Assembly: GCF_012290005.1 (NCBI RefSeq)
Contig: NZ_JAAXMS010000004.1
Coordinates: 682,001 to 746,000 of the forward strand
From: Crateriforma spongiae
Lineage (GTDB): Bacteria > Planctomycetota > Planctomycetia > Pirellulales > Pirellulaceae
Direction of reading: 5' to 3'
Length of the DNA: 64,000 nucleotides
Each line of letters begins with the position of its first letter. The stretch's first letter is position 1. A program made the position numbers and the translations under genes. The notes below the pieces were generated by a model. It did not search any database. It was not told the origin of the DNA and saw only the letters and a program-made list of their open reading frames with translations. Shown here one piece after another: positions 37,801 through 44,726 of the stretch.

Positions 37801-38793
37801 GCGCTCGATTTGCTGGCCGGTCGAATAGACCGTGGTTTCGGTCGGACCGTATAGATTCCAAAGTTCGGTGCAATGGTCCAGCAGTTTCATCGCCAGGTCA
37901 TGCGTCAACGGTTCGCCAGCGGAGACGAACCGCATGTCGGCACGATTCGGCAATCCGCCGGACAGCAAAATCCGCCACATCGCGGGCGTCGCTTGCATGA
38001 AATTGACGGCGTAACGATCGATCGCCGCACTCAGCGCATTCGCGTCCTTGGCGGTTTGTCGATCCACAACGACCAAGCTGCCACCGGCCAACAGCGGCAG
38101 AAACATTTCAACGACGCTGATATCGAAAGACAGGGTCGTGGTCGCCAGTAAGCGGTCTTGTTCGGCGAATCCAGGCGATTCCAACATGCTGGATAACAGA
38201 TTCAGCATGGCTTGATGTTGAACCATCACGCCTTTGGGTTTCCCGGTCGAACCCGATGTGTAGATGACGTAGGCCACATCCGATTCCAAATCGATGTCGC
38301 CAGCCGCGGGAAGCTTCGGAACGGTGTGATTGTCTGAATCGTTCGCTAACGCCGACCAGTCGTCGACGACGGTGGTTTCCACGTCGAACGATCCGATCAA
38401 CGTCGCTTGTTGACGATGCGAAACGATGTGGCCCAGGCCGCTGTCTTCGACCATCAGCTGTAGACGATCGGGCGGATATTCGGGATCAAGCGGGACGTAG
38501 CCCGCGCCGGACTTCAAGATGCCTAGCAACAGCGCAGGGGTGTCAACGTCACGGTTGCTGCAAAGTCCGACCAAGTCACCGAGGCCGACACCGTGTCGCC
38601 GAAGGTGAACGGCCAGTTGATCGCTCTTGGCCTTCAGTTGGCGATACGTTTGCGTATCATCACCGGACAGAACAGCGATCGTGTCGGGGCGACGTTCGCA
38701 TACCTGATCGATCAGCGCGTGAACGGGAAGTTGAGGAAGGTCGCGAACCGTCGGTGCGTTGATGCGTTGATAGTACTCAGCAGCGTCAATCAT
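31894..38793 (-). CDS. Hybrid NRPS-PKS megasynthase with built-in aminotransferase, A-PCP-KS-AT-ACP-AMT
   Basis: 2299 aa. Adenylation (about 20-520; YTSGSTGKPKG at 178-188), PCP with Ser562, ketosynthase (about 628-1060; Cys797 in NTACSTSL, both His motifs EAHGTATPLGDP and KSNIGH present), acyltransferase (about 1150-1455; Ser1251 in GHSIGEF, malonyl-type HAFH), ACP with Ser1584 (MGLDSLVL), and a class III aminotransferase (about 1830-2240; PLP Lys2074 in YGKIVGGGMPIG). The post-AT linker runs straight into the ACP, so there is no KR, DH or ER. It ends in NPAWFVADTLNPGQYVQV, a linker that precedes C domains in related fused enzymes such as McyE. Predicted action: load an amino acid, add malonate, transaminate the beta-ketone. 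First gene of the operon. Adenylation code by hand: D-I-V-Q-V-A-L-V-Y-K, no confident substrate. Confidence 0.95.
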   Translation of the reverse strand: MIDAAEYYQRINAPTVRDLPQLPVHALIDQVCERRPDTIAVLSGDDTQTYRQLKAKSDQLAVHLRRHGVGLGDLVGLCSNRDVDTPALLLGILKSGAGYVPLDPEYPPDRLQLMVEDSGLGHIVSHRQQATLIGSFDVETTVVDDWSALANDSDNHTVPKLPAAGDIDLESDVAYVIYTSGSTGKPKGVMVQHQAMLNLLSSMLESPGFAEQDRLLATTTLSFDISVVEMFLPLLAGGSLVVVDRQTAKDANALSAAIDRYAVNFMQATPAMWRILLSGGLPNRADMRFVSAGEPLTHDLAMKLLDHCTELWNLYGPTETTVYSTGQQIEREQSRILIGRPIANTQIFIVDSNDSLCPPGGPGELLIAGEGVTLGYRNRPELNQQRFTDWKGHRVYRTGDLARLTDDGRIDHLGRMDSQIKLDGHRIELGEIDAAMLNHPNVVQAATVLREDIPGEKRLVGYVIASNPGAADLSQMRQMLEQRLPAYMIPQRFVEIDQFPQTPSGKLDRDQFPLPPSDRPDVGTDYVAPKTEVEKQLAKIWCELLQIDRVGIEDNFLHLGGSSLRAVAMIARADEEIGLNITPAEFFDHPTIASLVTFADTKQEITNRTNSKPDSRITDSNSIDRDAYAIVGMAARMPGAANLQQFWSNLIEGRESIRFFQPSELDAGLKESVTSHPGYVAARGVVDDADQFDRKFFGMTPRDAELTDPQQRIMMELAWTALEDAGAIPGKTQNRIGIWAGTYATTYLTKNLLTHPRVVREVDDFKLGIHNEKDYIATRVAHALDLRGPAVNVNTACSTSLVAVIQACQSLRLGDCDVALAGGVSITFPQNQGHLHQDGSIFSKDGHCRPFDADATGTLFSDGAGVVVLKRLRDAINDSDRVYAVIKGYGINNDGGQKASFSAPSLQGQANAITAAHRMAGFAPESISYIEAHGTATPLGDPIEVSALSKAFGPSSSGKPFCAIGSVKSNIGHTVSAAGVAGLIKVAMSMHHQTIPATINYRKPNPQIPFSNSPFYVCDRPTPWPSSDVPRRAGVSSFGVGGTNAHVVLEDASATAVSGDHRTGHELPFSILPISAKTERSLDGNVGELDAYLQQSNRDDDLSDIAATLQDRRQHFRHRAAVVARSAEEAQRKLNERLPQNFIRSHASPRPRDLVFMYPGQGAQYVRMGQDLYEHSSVFRDCLDECSEILLPLLGRDLRQVMFPPHGDEAASEEILRNTRFTQPALFSLGVSLSRMWMAWGFEPSAMIGHSIGEFAAACVSGIFTLDVGLKLIAQRGRLMQELPGGSMLSVRKPGSDVETMLWGDMAIASFNGPNLCVVAGPTDQVSQLQTKLEGDSVACRRLHTSHAFHSPMMDPVVQPFQQFAEQFEFAKPNIPILSTVTGQWMTDHEATDPGYWANHLRAPVRFSSAIQRVWSEADGDPTRILLELGPRKTLSSLAKQHAASPKQQLAYPTLSDRADDQAEWSATTTAIARLWASGTDVNWSKLSCSGAPRKKSAPVSIPTYSFDRERFFIDSPTVEEPPTSEATRSSVSSTQTTPPAQHATMNRLPQLIERIHHVFENSSGFDVSEFSDDTTFFEMGLDSLVLTQTASSLTTEFETEVNFRQLLEGTVTVGSLAQWLDETLPAETCASPEPLQSPAPAEMPIADEANRVHTNVPMQVRSEAEGDLPVNPLNVESQVMASSPSVAETNTKSGLESIVQLQLQAQMQLMQQQLAVFAQRPVPPTAHPLPTVTAQKTRHTTLEPTADQPQSSDHVSSKHQDADTAKTTDTETTVSDVAPRAKRYDTVKLQDGELDSDQQQALDAMIAMNQSIMPRSKSYAQEHRRYLADPRTVSGFRPNLKEMTHPIVVDRSKGVHLWDIDGNEYIDFTCGFGSNILGHGHDVIVDAITDQIQKDFSIGPQTPLAGEVARIFCELTGHDRMAFSNTGSEAVLGCTRLARNYTGRDLIVMFNGDYHGILDEVVVRGSKKQKSFPAATGIPKDYVTNTLVLEYGAEQSLQIIEDNLDRLAAVLVEPVQSRKPELQPQAFLKSLERMTANQPTALIFDEVISGFRIGLGGAQEHFGVKADLASYGKIVGGGMPIGVVAGRSEYMNGLDGGFWSYGDDSRPEAGMTYFAGTFVRHPLTLAASKAILTHLKKCGPAAYARINALSDDLAEKSNRVFQELNAPMFLANFGSLFKIQFREDMLYSEVFFAGLRRRGIHIWDHRPCLLTLAHRPEHVDQFVAALRDTIVECQQYRFLPGQGVPQTIDANDAQQPTDQSASPPCLNAKLGRDTNNNPAWFVADTLNPGQYVQVGLPS

Positions 38794-39125
38794 GCGTGAT
38801 CATCGTCGGCAGATATCGGCGAAGGCTCTTGCCGGAGCGGGGTCCGGGAATGCTCCGTCTGAAAGCTACGTCGGAATCACTTCCGGGTGACGAACGCAGC
38901 GCTGCCGAGCAGGAATCTCGTTTGAAGCGAAGAATGCACGATCGATTATTCGCGATGTTTCAATCGCGCAGATAGCGCGGGTTCAAACGGTCGGATGCAG
39001 CATGACTATCACGAACGTTTCAAGATCGGCTGCCGGATGACGCGTCTGGTCCCTTCTGATCGGTTTCCGTCGTTCTTCAACCAGAAGTACTTCGCGGCGA
39101 TCCTTCCTGATCCTTCCTGATCCTT

Positions 39126-39205
39126 CTCTGTGCCTTTGTGCCTCTGTGAGAGACTTCTGTCTGGGACGGATATGGGGTTTCTCACGGAGGCACCAAGACA
39201 CGGAG
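39126..39205. repeat. 80-bp inverted-repeat element, copy 1
   Basis: The left end (ctctgtgcctttgtgcctct) is imperfectly complementary to the right end, which ends in caccaagacacggag. The whole element could fold into a long hairpin. It differs from copy 2 by a single base (t at the position where copy 2 has c in tgcctt[t/c]gtg). Upstream flank gcgatccttcctg is also shared. Confidence 0.85.
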
Positions 39206-39345
39206 GTTTGGGGCGAGTGAGGTTCGCGATGAGGGCTTTTGGGAATTGATTGCCGAGGGTGCGGGAGTGGGGGATTGGCTGTTCGAGTTCGTCGTCCTAC
39301 GTCCACCGATAATCTACTTTCACCGCGATCCTTCCTGGCCTTCCT

Positions 39346-39425
39346 CTCTGTGCCTTCGTGCCTCTGTGAGAGACTTCTGTCTGGGACGGATATGGGGTTT
39401 CTCACGGAGGCACCAAGACACGGAG
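39346..39425. repeat. 80-bp inverted-repeat element, copy 2
   Basis: Same orientation as copy 1, starting 220 bases downstream of it. The arms read GTGCCTCTGTGAGA and its imperfect reverse complement tctcacggaggcac. It looks like a REP/MITE-type dispersed repeat; no transposase is nearby. Confidence 0.85.
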
Positions 39426-39745
39426 ATTTGGCGCGAATTCGTTAACACGACGCGTCGCTCTGATGACCCTGGTCGAAGCCAACACGCTCCAATGGATCGA
39501 CAACGGACCCCAATAGAATCGGATTCAGCACGGTACGATCGGCATGGGTGACAGCTCGCACATGCTGTCCAGTTGCACGATGAAAGGTGCTGCAAGGATG
39601 GGTGAACGTCATCGGTGCTTGGACGATCCTGGTAGTTCTGCGTTCCCGCCTGTCGCCCAAGTCGGGCGTGGCGTGATAAGATCGACATCTGTTTTCGGCA
39701 TCGTGATTTTGGCCGAACGTCTTAAATCTGAAGGAATCCGGACTG

Positions 39746-40705
39746 ATGACGCCGCGTGAGGCTTTCGCCGACATTTTTGACGCCATGAATGCGGCCGTGA
39801 TCGGCCAAGAGGAAGTGGTCCGGCGCATTTTGATCGCCATCTTGGCCGATGGTCACGTCTTGATGGAAGGTTTCCCCGGAACCGCGAAAACGCGATCGGT
39901 CAAAACGTTGTCCAAGTTGGTCGACAGCGAATTTGGGCGAATCCAATTCACGCCTGACCTGTTGCCTTCGGACGTCACCGGGGCAGAGATCTATCGTGAA
40001 CAGACCGGTGAGTTCGTTTTTCAGAATGGTCCGATCTTTGGCAACCTGATTCTGGCGGACGAGATCAATCGGGCTCCGGCAAAGGTCCAGGCGGCATTGT
40101 TGGAAGCGATGGAAGAACGACAGGTCACGGTGGCGTCGCAAACGCATCACTTGCCAGAACTGTTCATGGTCCTGGCAACGCAGAACCCGATCGAACAAGA
40201 GGGCACGTACCCGTTGCCCGAAGCCCAGATGGACCGGTTTTTGCTGTATGTGCGGGTGGATTATCCGCAGGGTGAAGATGAAACAGCGATCTTGCGATTG
40301 GTACGTGGTGAGAAATCTGGTGACGGAAAAACGCCGCCGGCGCCGATTTCCCAAGACGTGGTGTTCGCCGCCCGCAAAGAGGTTAATGCGGTGGCGGTGG
40401 CGGAGCCGGCCGAAAAGTACATCGTCGATCTTGTCATGGCGACACGCCAACCGCAACGATTCGAAGGAGACTTGCCACGCTGGATCCGCTTGGGTTCCAG
40501 TCCGCGTGGAACCATCGCATTGGACGCGGCGGCTCGGGCGCACGCTTGGCTGGCGGGACAAGATTTTGTATCGCCCGACGACGTTCGCGCGGTGGCACCG
40601 GCTTGTCTGGCACACCGGGTTCATTTGACCTATGAAGCGGAAGCCGCCGGCGTGACGCGTCCTCAGGTCATCGAGGCTCTGCTGAAACAAGTCGTCGCGG
40701 TTTAA
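39746..40705 (+). CDS. MoxR-family AAA+ ATPase
   Basis: 319 aa, the usual MoxR length. Walker A is GFPGTAKT (about 48-55); Walker B is LILADEINRAPAKVQAALLEAMEERQVT (about 98-125); sensor 1 is MVLATQNPIEQEGTYPLPEAQMDRF, and a lid domain follows. MoxR ATPases act as chaperones that help assemble or activate partner proteins, often with von Willebrand factor A (VWA) proteins. First gene of a tight seven-gene operon (26 bases to the next gene), matching the moxR-DUF58-bat arrangement of many bacteria. It is cytosolic, acting on the DUF58/BatA/BatB membrane complex. Confidence 0.95.
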   Translation: MTPREAFADIFDAMNAAVIGQEEVVRRILIAILADGHVLMEGFPGTAKTRSVKTLSKLVDSEFGRIQFTPDLLPSDVTGAEIYREQTGEFVFQNGPIFGNLILADEINRAPAKVQAALLEAMEERQVTVASQTHHLPELFMVLATQNPIEQEGTYPLPEAQMDRFLLYVRVDYPQGEDETAILRLVRGEKSGDGKTPPAPISQDVVFAARKEVNAVAVAEPAEKYIVDLVMATRQPQRFEGDLPRWIRLGSSPRGTIALDAAARAHAWLAGQDFVSPDDVRAVAPACLAHRVHLTYEAEAAGVTRPQVIEALLKQVVAV

Positions 40706-40731
40706 TCGTCCGGGGGCAAGCAAAGGCGACC

Positions 40732-41664
40732 ATGGTGAACGATGCGCGAATCACCATCAGTTTGGGCGAACTGATGCAGCTGAAAGCCGATGCCCGTGGG
40801 TTCACGTTTTCCCAGACGCAGCCGGCCGGGTCCTTGCTGGCGGGCCGTCATTCGTCACGGATTCGTGGGCGCGGTTTGGCTTTCGAAGAACTGCGGCACT
40901 ATCAACAAGGCGACGACATTCGGCTGATCGATTGGAAAGCGACGGCGCGGATGCGTTCGGCACAGGTCCGTGTGTACACCGAGGAACGCGAGCGGCCGAC
41001 GTTGGTGTTGGTGGACCAGCGGCGACCGATGTTCTTTGGAAGCCGGCGAACGGTGAAATCCGTTGTGGCCGCGGAGATGGCGGCGTTGGCGTCGTGGAAG
41101 TCGCTTGACAGTGGCGATCGCGTTGGCGGACTGGTGTTCAACGAAGATCAGATCGTCGAAGTGCGTCCGCATCGCAGCCAATCACGGTTGTTCCAGTTGT
41201 TTGGCGAAGTGGTTTCGATGAACCAGCGGCTTGCCGACGAAGGCGATGAAGCGGCGGAGACCGCGGATCAGGTTTCCATCAATGATGTGCTGCGAAAGGC
41301 ATGTCAGTTAGCGAAACATGATCACCTGGTATTCTTGATCAGTGATCTGGACGGTGCGGACGACCAGACGCGCAGGCTGGCGACCGAGTTGGCTTCGCAT
41401 AACGATGTTATTGTCATCGCCGTCTATGATCCGCTGGGAATTCGGCTGACGGGTGCACCGGGCATGCTGGCCAGTGATCGCGGCAAGGTCTGGCGGATCC
41501 CCGAAGGCCAACGGTTTCACGACGATTTCCGCGAAGCGTTTCAACGTTTGTTGGATCATTGGCGTGACGTTTTCCGATCGCTGCGGATCCCGATCGTTCC
41601 GATTTGCACCGCCGATGATGTTGCCGGCCAAGTGCGGGCGATGTTCGGCAGCCGGGGGTACTGA
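40732..41664 (+). CDS. DUF58 domain protein
   Basis: 310 aa. It contains the DUF58 signature around residues 35-70 (GRHSSRIRGRGLAFEELRHYQQGDDIRLIDWKATARM) and a VWA-like fold beginning TLVLVDQRRPMFFG. In that fold the MIDAS position reads D-Q-R-R-P instead of DxSxS, so it probably does not bind metal in the integrin manner. Second gene of the operon; its stop overlaps the start of the next gene by ATGA-type coupling at 41664. No membrane segment, consistent with a soluble or peripheral partner of MoxR. Confidence 0.9.
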   Translation: MVNDARITISLGELMQLKADARGFTFSQTQPAGSLLAGRHSSRIRGRGLAFEELRHYQQGDDIRLIDWKATARMRSAQVRVYTEERERPTLVLVDQRRPMFFGSRRTVKSVVAAEMAALASWKSLDSGDRVGGLVFNEDQIVEVRPHRSQSRLFQLFGEVVSMNQRLADEGDEAAETADQVSINDVLRKACQLAKHDHLVFLISDLDGADDQTRRLATELASHNDVIVIAVYDPLGIRLTGAPGMLASDRGKVWRIPEGQRFHDDFREAFQRLLDHWRDVFRSLRIPIVPICTADDVAGQVRAMFGSRGY

Positions 41665-42170
41665 TGAACGATGCGTCCACCAGTCTGGATCGTATGCACG
41701 ACATCGTGCAGCCGGCCGATGTGTCTTGGTGGCCACCGGCGCCGGGATGGTACGTCGTCATGGCCATGATTTTGGCGATCATGATTTGGGTGATGTTTCG
41801 ATGGTGGCAACGGTATCAAGCCGACGCGTATCGACGATCCGCATTGGCGGAACTGAATCATGCGTCAACGGTTGCGGATGTTTCCGCCGTGCTGCGTCGT
41901 GCCGCGTTGGCGGTGAATGATCGAACATTGATCGCGGGGCTGTCGGGGACCAACTGGGCACAGTGGCTGGCCGATTCGGCCCCGGTTGCGATGCCCGATG
42001 TGGTTCGGGTCGCGTTGACACAGGGAATCTATGATGGGGGTTCCGGATCGGACGATGCGTTGGCGGCGTCGGTGCACTATGCGAAAGATTGGGTCCGTCG
42101 GCATACCGCGATGACTTCCGCTTCCGCGACGAAGCATCCCAGGGTGACTTCATCGGACGGAGGACGCTGA
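41664..42170 (+). CDS. DUF4381 membrane protein of the Bat operon
   Basis: 168 aa. A short lumenal N-terminus (DVSWWPPAPGWYVVMAMILAIMIWVMFRWW) contains one membrane helix at about 30-48. This is followed by a cytosolic helical domain with YRRSALAELN, VLRRAALAVNDR and LSGTNWAQWL. That order is the DUF4381 pattern. It lies between the DUF58 and BatA genes, as in other Bat operons, overlapping the first and one base from the second. Confidence 0.85.
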   Translation: MNDASTSLDRMHDIVQPADVSWWPPAPGWYVVMAMILAIMIWVMFRWWQRYQADAYRRSALAELNHASTVADVSAVLRRAALAVNDRTLIAGLSGTNWAQWLADSAPVAMPDVVRVALTQGIYDGGSGSDDALAASVHYAKDWVRRHTAMTSASATKHPRVTSSDGGR

Positions 42171-42171
42171 C

Positions 42172-43209
42172 ATGTTGTCATGGATGTATCCGTGGGTGTT
42201 TTTGCTGTGGCCGCTTCCGTGGTTGGTCCGCTGGCTTTTTCCTCCGGTGAAAACGGTGGTGACGACCGTAAAGGTTCCGTTCGGCCGGCGATTGCAGGAA
42301 GCCAACGCATCGACATCCGCCGGTTCGGTCGACACTTGGGGATGGCCGCGTTGGTTGGTCGCGGTTTCGGTTTGGACGCTGATGCTGGCCGCCACGGCAC
42401 GTCCGCAGTGGATCTTGCCACCGATCCAGAAAGAGCTTCCGGTGCGTGATCTCTTACTGTTGGTCGATTTATCGGGATCGATGCAGCAGGAAGACTTTGT
42501 CAATGCGGCCGGCAAAAAGGTGGATCGTTTATCGGCGGTCAAGGAAGTCTTGGGCGATTTTCTGATGCGACGCAAAGGTGACCGCGTTGGATTGGTGGTC
42601 TTTGGTGACGCAGCCTATCTTCAGGCACCGTTCAGCACCGACTTGGAACTGTCGCGAAAGTTGCTGGACGAGTGTCAAGTCGGCATGGCGGGGCCACGTA
42701 CGGCGCTGGGCGATGCGATCGGGCTAGGCGTTCACTTGTTCGACGACAGCGACGCGCCGGCTAAGACCATGATTGCGTTGACCGACGGGAACGACACCAA
42801 AAGCCGGGTGCCGCCTGTCGAAGCGGCTCGAGTGGCGAAGCAGCGCGACATCAAAATCTACACCGTTGCGATCGGTGATCCGACGACGGTGGGTGAAGAC
42901 AAGCTGGACGAGCAGGCACTGCGTGACGTCGCATCGGCAACAGGTGGTGACTACTTCTTTGCCGCCGACCGAAAGAATTTGGAATCCATTTATGACAAGC
43001 TGGATCAGATCGAAGTCCGCAAGGTCCGCACGGTCAGCCACAAACCCCGTGTTGATGTCTATTTCGCTGCGGTGGCGGTCGTCTTGCTGATCTTGTTGAT
43101 CGATCGATTGGTTCGGGCGATGGCCGCGGCGCGACAGACGGCGCTGAAACAGGATGCACCGAAAGTTCGTGTCGATGCGATGACCGGCAAATTGGAGGTC
43201 ACCCGATGA
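42172..43209 (+). CDS. BatA-type VWA membrane protein
   Basis: 345 aa. Two N-terminal membrane segments (about 4-22 and 60-76), a VWA domain (about 88-275) and a last helix (VYFAAVAVVLLILLIDRLV, about 302-320). The MIDAS metal site is complete: Asp-x-Ser-x-Ser in LLVDLSGSMQQEDF, Thr in GPRTALGDAIG, and Asp in ALTDGNDTKS. BatA proteins sit in the cytoplasmic membrane with the VWA domain outside and are linked to oxidative-stress tolerance and envelope integrity. It overlaps the BatB gene by four bases. Confidence 0.92.
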   Translation: MLSWMYPWVFLLWPLPWLVRWLFPPVKTVVTTVKVPFGRRLQEANASTSAGSVDTWGWPRWLVAVSVWTLMLAATARPQWILPPIQKELPVRDLLLLVDLSGSMQQEDFVNAAGKKVDRLSAVKEVLGDFLMRRKGDRVGLVVFGDAAYLQAPFSTDLELSRKLLDECQVGMAGPRTALGDAIGLGVHLFDDSDAPAKTMIALTDGNDTKSRVPPVEAARVAKQRDIKIYTVAIGDPTTVGEDKLDEQALRDVASATGGDYFFAADRKNLESIYDKLDQIEVRKVRTVSHKPRVDVYFAAVAVVLLILLIDRLVRAMAAARQTALKQDAPKVRVDAMTGKLEVTR

Positions 43210-44132
43210 TTGCGGCTTGGACCGATTTTCATTTCATTCGACCCTGGGCGTTGCTAGCCATACCTTTGGCACTGGCCATCGGTTGGTATTTCCACCGGTC
43301 GGCCGATCCGTTGCGGGGGTGGCGGCAACAGATGGATCGTGGGTTGTTGGATGCTTTGACCCAGAACCAACACGACGTCGCATCTTGGCGACGCTACCAA
43401 TGGCTTGTGATCGCAATCGTCGCTTCGCTGGCGGTTGCCGGACCCACTTGGCAACGCATGGCGAATCCGTTTGCCAAGGACGCACCGCCGGTGGTGATCC
43501 TGCTATCAGCCAGCGACAGCATGGCAGCGATCGATGTGTCGCCCAACCCGCTGGACCGTGCGAAGATCAAAATCGACGATTTGGCCGATCGCCGTGCCGG
43601 TGAACCGCTGGGGCTGATCGCCTATGCCGGTTCGGCCCATGTCGTCTTGCCACCGACCGAAGACACGGCGGTGGTTGCCGATATGGCTGCGGAGGTGTCG
43701 CCGGACATCATGCCGGTGCCAGGGAATCGCTTGGATTTGGCGATTCCAGCCGCCGTGGAATTGCTGAAGGCTTTTGACGGTGCGGGATCGCTGCTTGTGG
43801 TTGCCGATCGAATCGACGCTGACCCCAAAACCGTTGCCGAATCGCACCAGAAAGCGGGCCGGCCGCTGATCCAGTTTCTGGCGATGTCACCGCCGGGAAC
43901 CGATGCCGATCGGTCGATCAAGGACGTCGCCGAAGCGTTGAGGGCGACGGTGCAGGTGGATTCGGTTGATGATTCAGACATCGATGCGGTGATCGCACAA
44001 GCCAACCGACGATCGGCTGGGACAGCCGGTGGCCAGACCGAACGTTGGGAAGAATTCGGATACTGGTTGACGCCATTGATCACGTTGATGGTGGCTTTGG
44101 GATTTCGTCGTCAACAAGCGGCGGGGCGGTGA
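43206..44132 (+). CDS. BatB-type VWA membrane protein with degenerate metal site
   Basis: 308 aa. Membrane helices near 11-28 and 58-76, a VWA-like domain (about 85-270) and a C-terminal helix ending in FGYWLTPLITLMVALGFRRQQ. The domain lines up with BatB (IDVSPNPLDRAKIKIDDL, GLIAYAGSAHVVLPPTEDTAV). However, the DxSxS motif reads S-A-S-D-S-M: the first metal-binding Asp is Ser. The usual threonine loop reads VPGNRLDLAI, so metal binding is probably lost. It pairs with the intact BatA gene, with which it overlaps. The next gene starts three bases after its stop. Confidence 0.88.
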   Translation: MIAAWTDFHFIRPWALLAIPLALAIGWYFHRSADPLRGWRQQMDRGLLDALTQNQHDVASWRRYQWLVIAIVASLAVAGPTWQRMANPFAKDAPPVVILLSASDSMAAIDVSPNPLDRAKIKIDDLADRRAGEPLGLIAYAGSAHVVLPPTEDTAVVADMAAEVSPDIMPVPGNRLDLAIPAAVELLKAFDGAGSLLVVADRIDADPKTVAESHQKAGRPLIQFLAMSPPGTDADRSIKDVAEALRATVQVDSVDDSDIDAVIAQANRRSAGTAGGQTERWEEFGYWLTPLITLMVALGFRRQQAAGR

Positions 44133-44135
44133 ATC

Positions 44136-44726
44136 ATGGCTCGATGGACATTGATGGTTTTGACGGGGATGCTTGGGGCGTCTTGGTTCTTGACCCCGGA
44201 TCAGCAGGGCCAACGATTGATGAACGCCGAACAGTTTTCGGCGGCTGCGGAAACCTTTGACGATCCCATGCGTTCGGGCGTCGCTTGGTACCGTGCCGGT
44301 GAATTCGAGAATGCGGTTCAATCGTTCGCGCGAGTCCGTTCGCCTGAATCCGCCTACAACCGTGGCAATGCTTGGATGCTGTTGGGCAAGTACGACAAGG
44401 CAATTGCGTCTTATCAGGAAGCGATCGAACAACGCCCGGATTGGAAAGAAGCCAAAGACAACTTGAAGATCGCCGAAGCACGCCAAAAAATGACCGATGC
44501 ACCCGGCGGTGACATGGGCGACCAGCGTTTGGGAGCGGACAAGATTGTCTTTGACAAAAAGAAATCGAATCAGGGCCAAGACACCGAAGTGGCAGGCAGC
44601 CGTGCGACCACCGACGCAAACGTGCAAGCCATCTGGTTGCGACAGGTGCAGACACAGCCGGCGGATTTCTTGAAATCCAAGTTCGCTTATCAGCAGGCGT
44701 CACGATCGGAGGAACCATCACCGTGA
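44136..44726 (+). CDS. BatC-like TPR protein
   Basis: 196 aa. N-terminal hydrophobic signal or anchor (about 3-18), then tetratricopeptide repeats: AEQFSAAAETF, GVAWYRAGEFENAVQSFARV, and the clearest one ESAYNRGNAWMLLGKYDKAIASYQEAIEQRPDWKEAKDNLKIAE (about 70-113). A polar tail follows. TPR proteins in this operon position (BatC, or the BatE type) are thought to hold the Bat complex together on the outer face of the membrane. It overlaps the BatD gene by four bases. Confidence 0.88.
   Translation: MARWTLMVLTGMLGASWFLTPDQQGQRLMNAEQFSAAAETFDDPMRSGVAWYRAGEFENAVQSFARVRSPESAYNRGNAWMLLGKYDKAIASYQEAIEQRPDWKEAKDNLKIAEARQKMTDAPGGDMGDQRLGADKIVFDKKKSNQGQDTEVAGSRATTDANVQAIWLRQVQTQPADFLKSKFAYQQASRSEEPSP

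Larger units (their letters stand above)
38794..39745. other. Gene-free divergent region with repeat elements (952 bases)
   Basis: This region lies between the NRPS-PKS operon and the MoxR operon. No gene is supported. Two near-identical 80-bp inverted-repeat elements and a short tandem run of tccttcctga (about 39100-39125) occupy its middle. No consensus promoter for either operon was found. Confidence 0.6.

Noticed and set aside
38983-39688. Minus-strand frames sharing CLREKPHIRPRQKSLTEA
   Set aside because: The shared peptide is a translation of the two 80-bp repeat elements, not evidence of a protein family.
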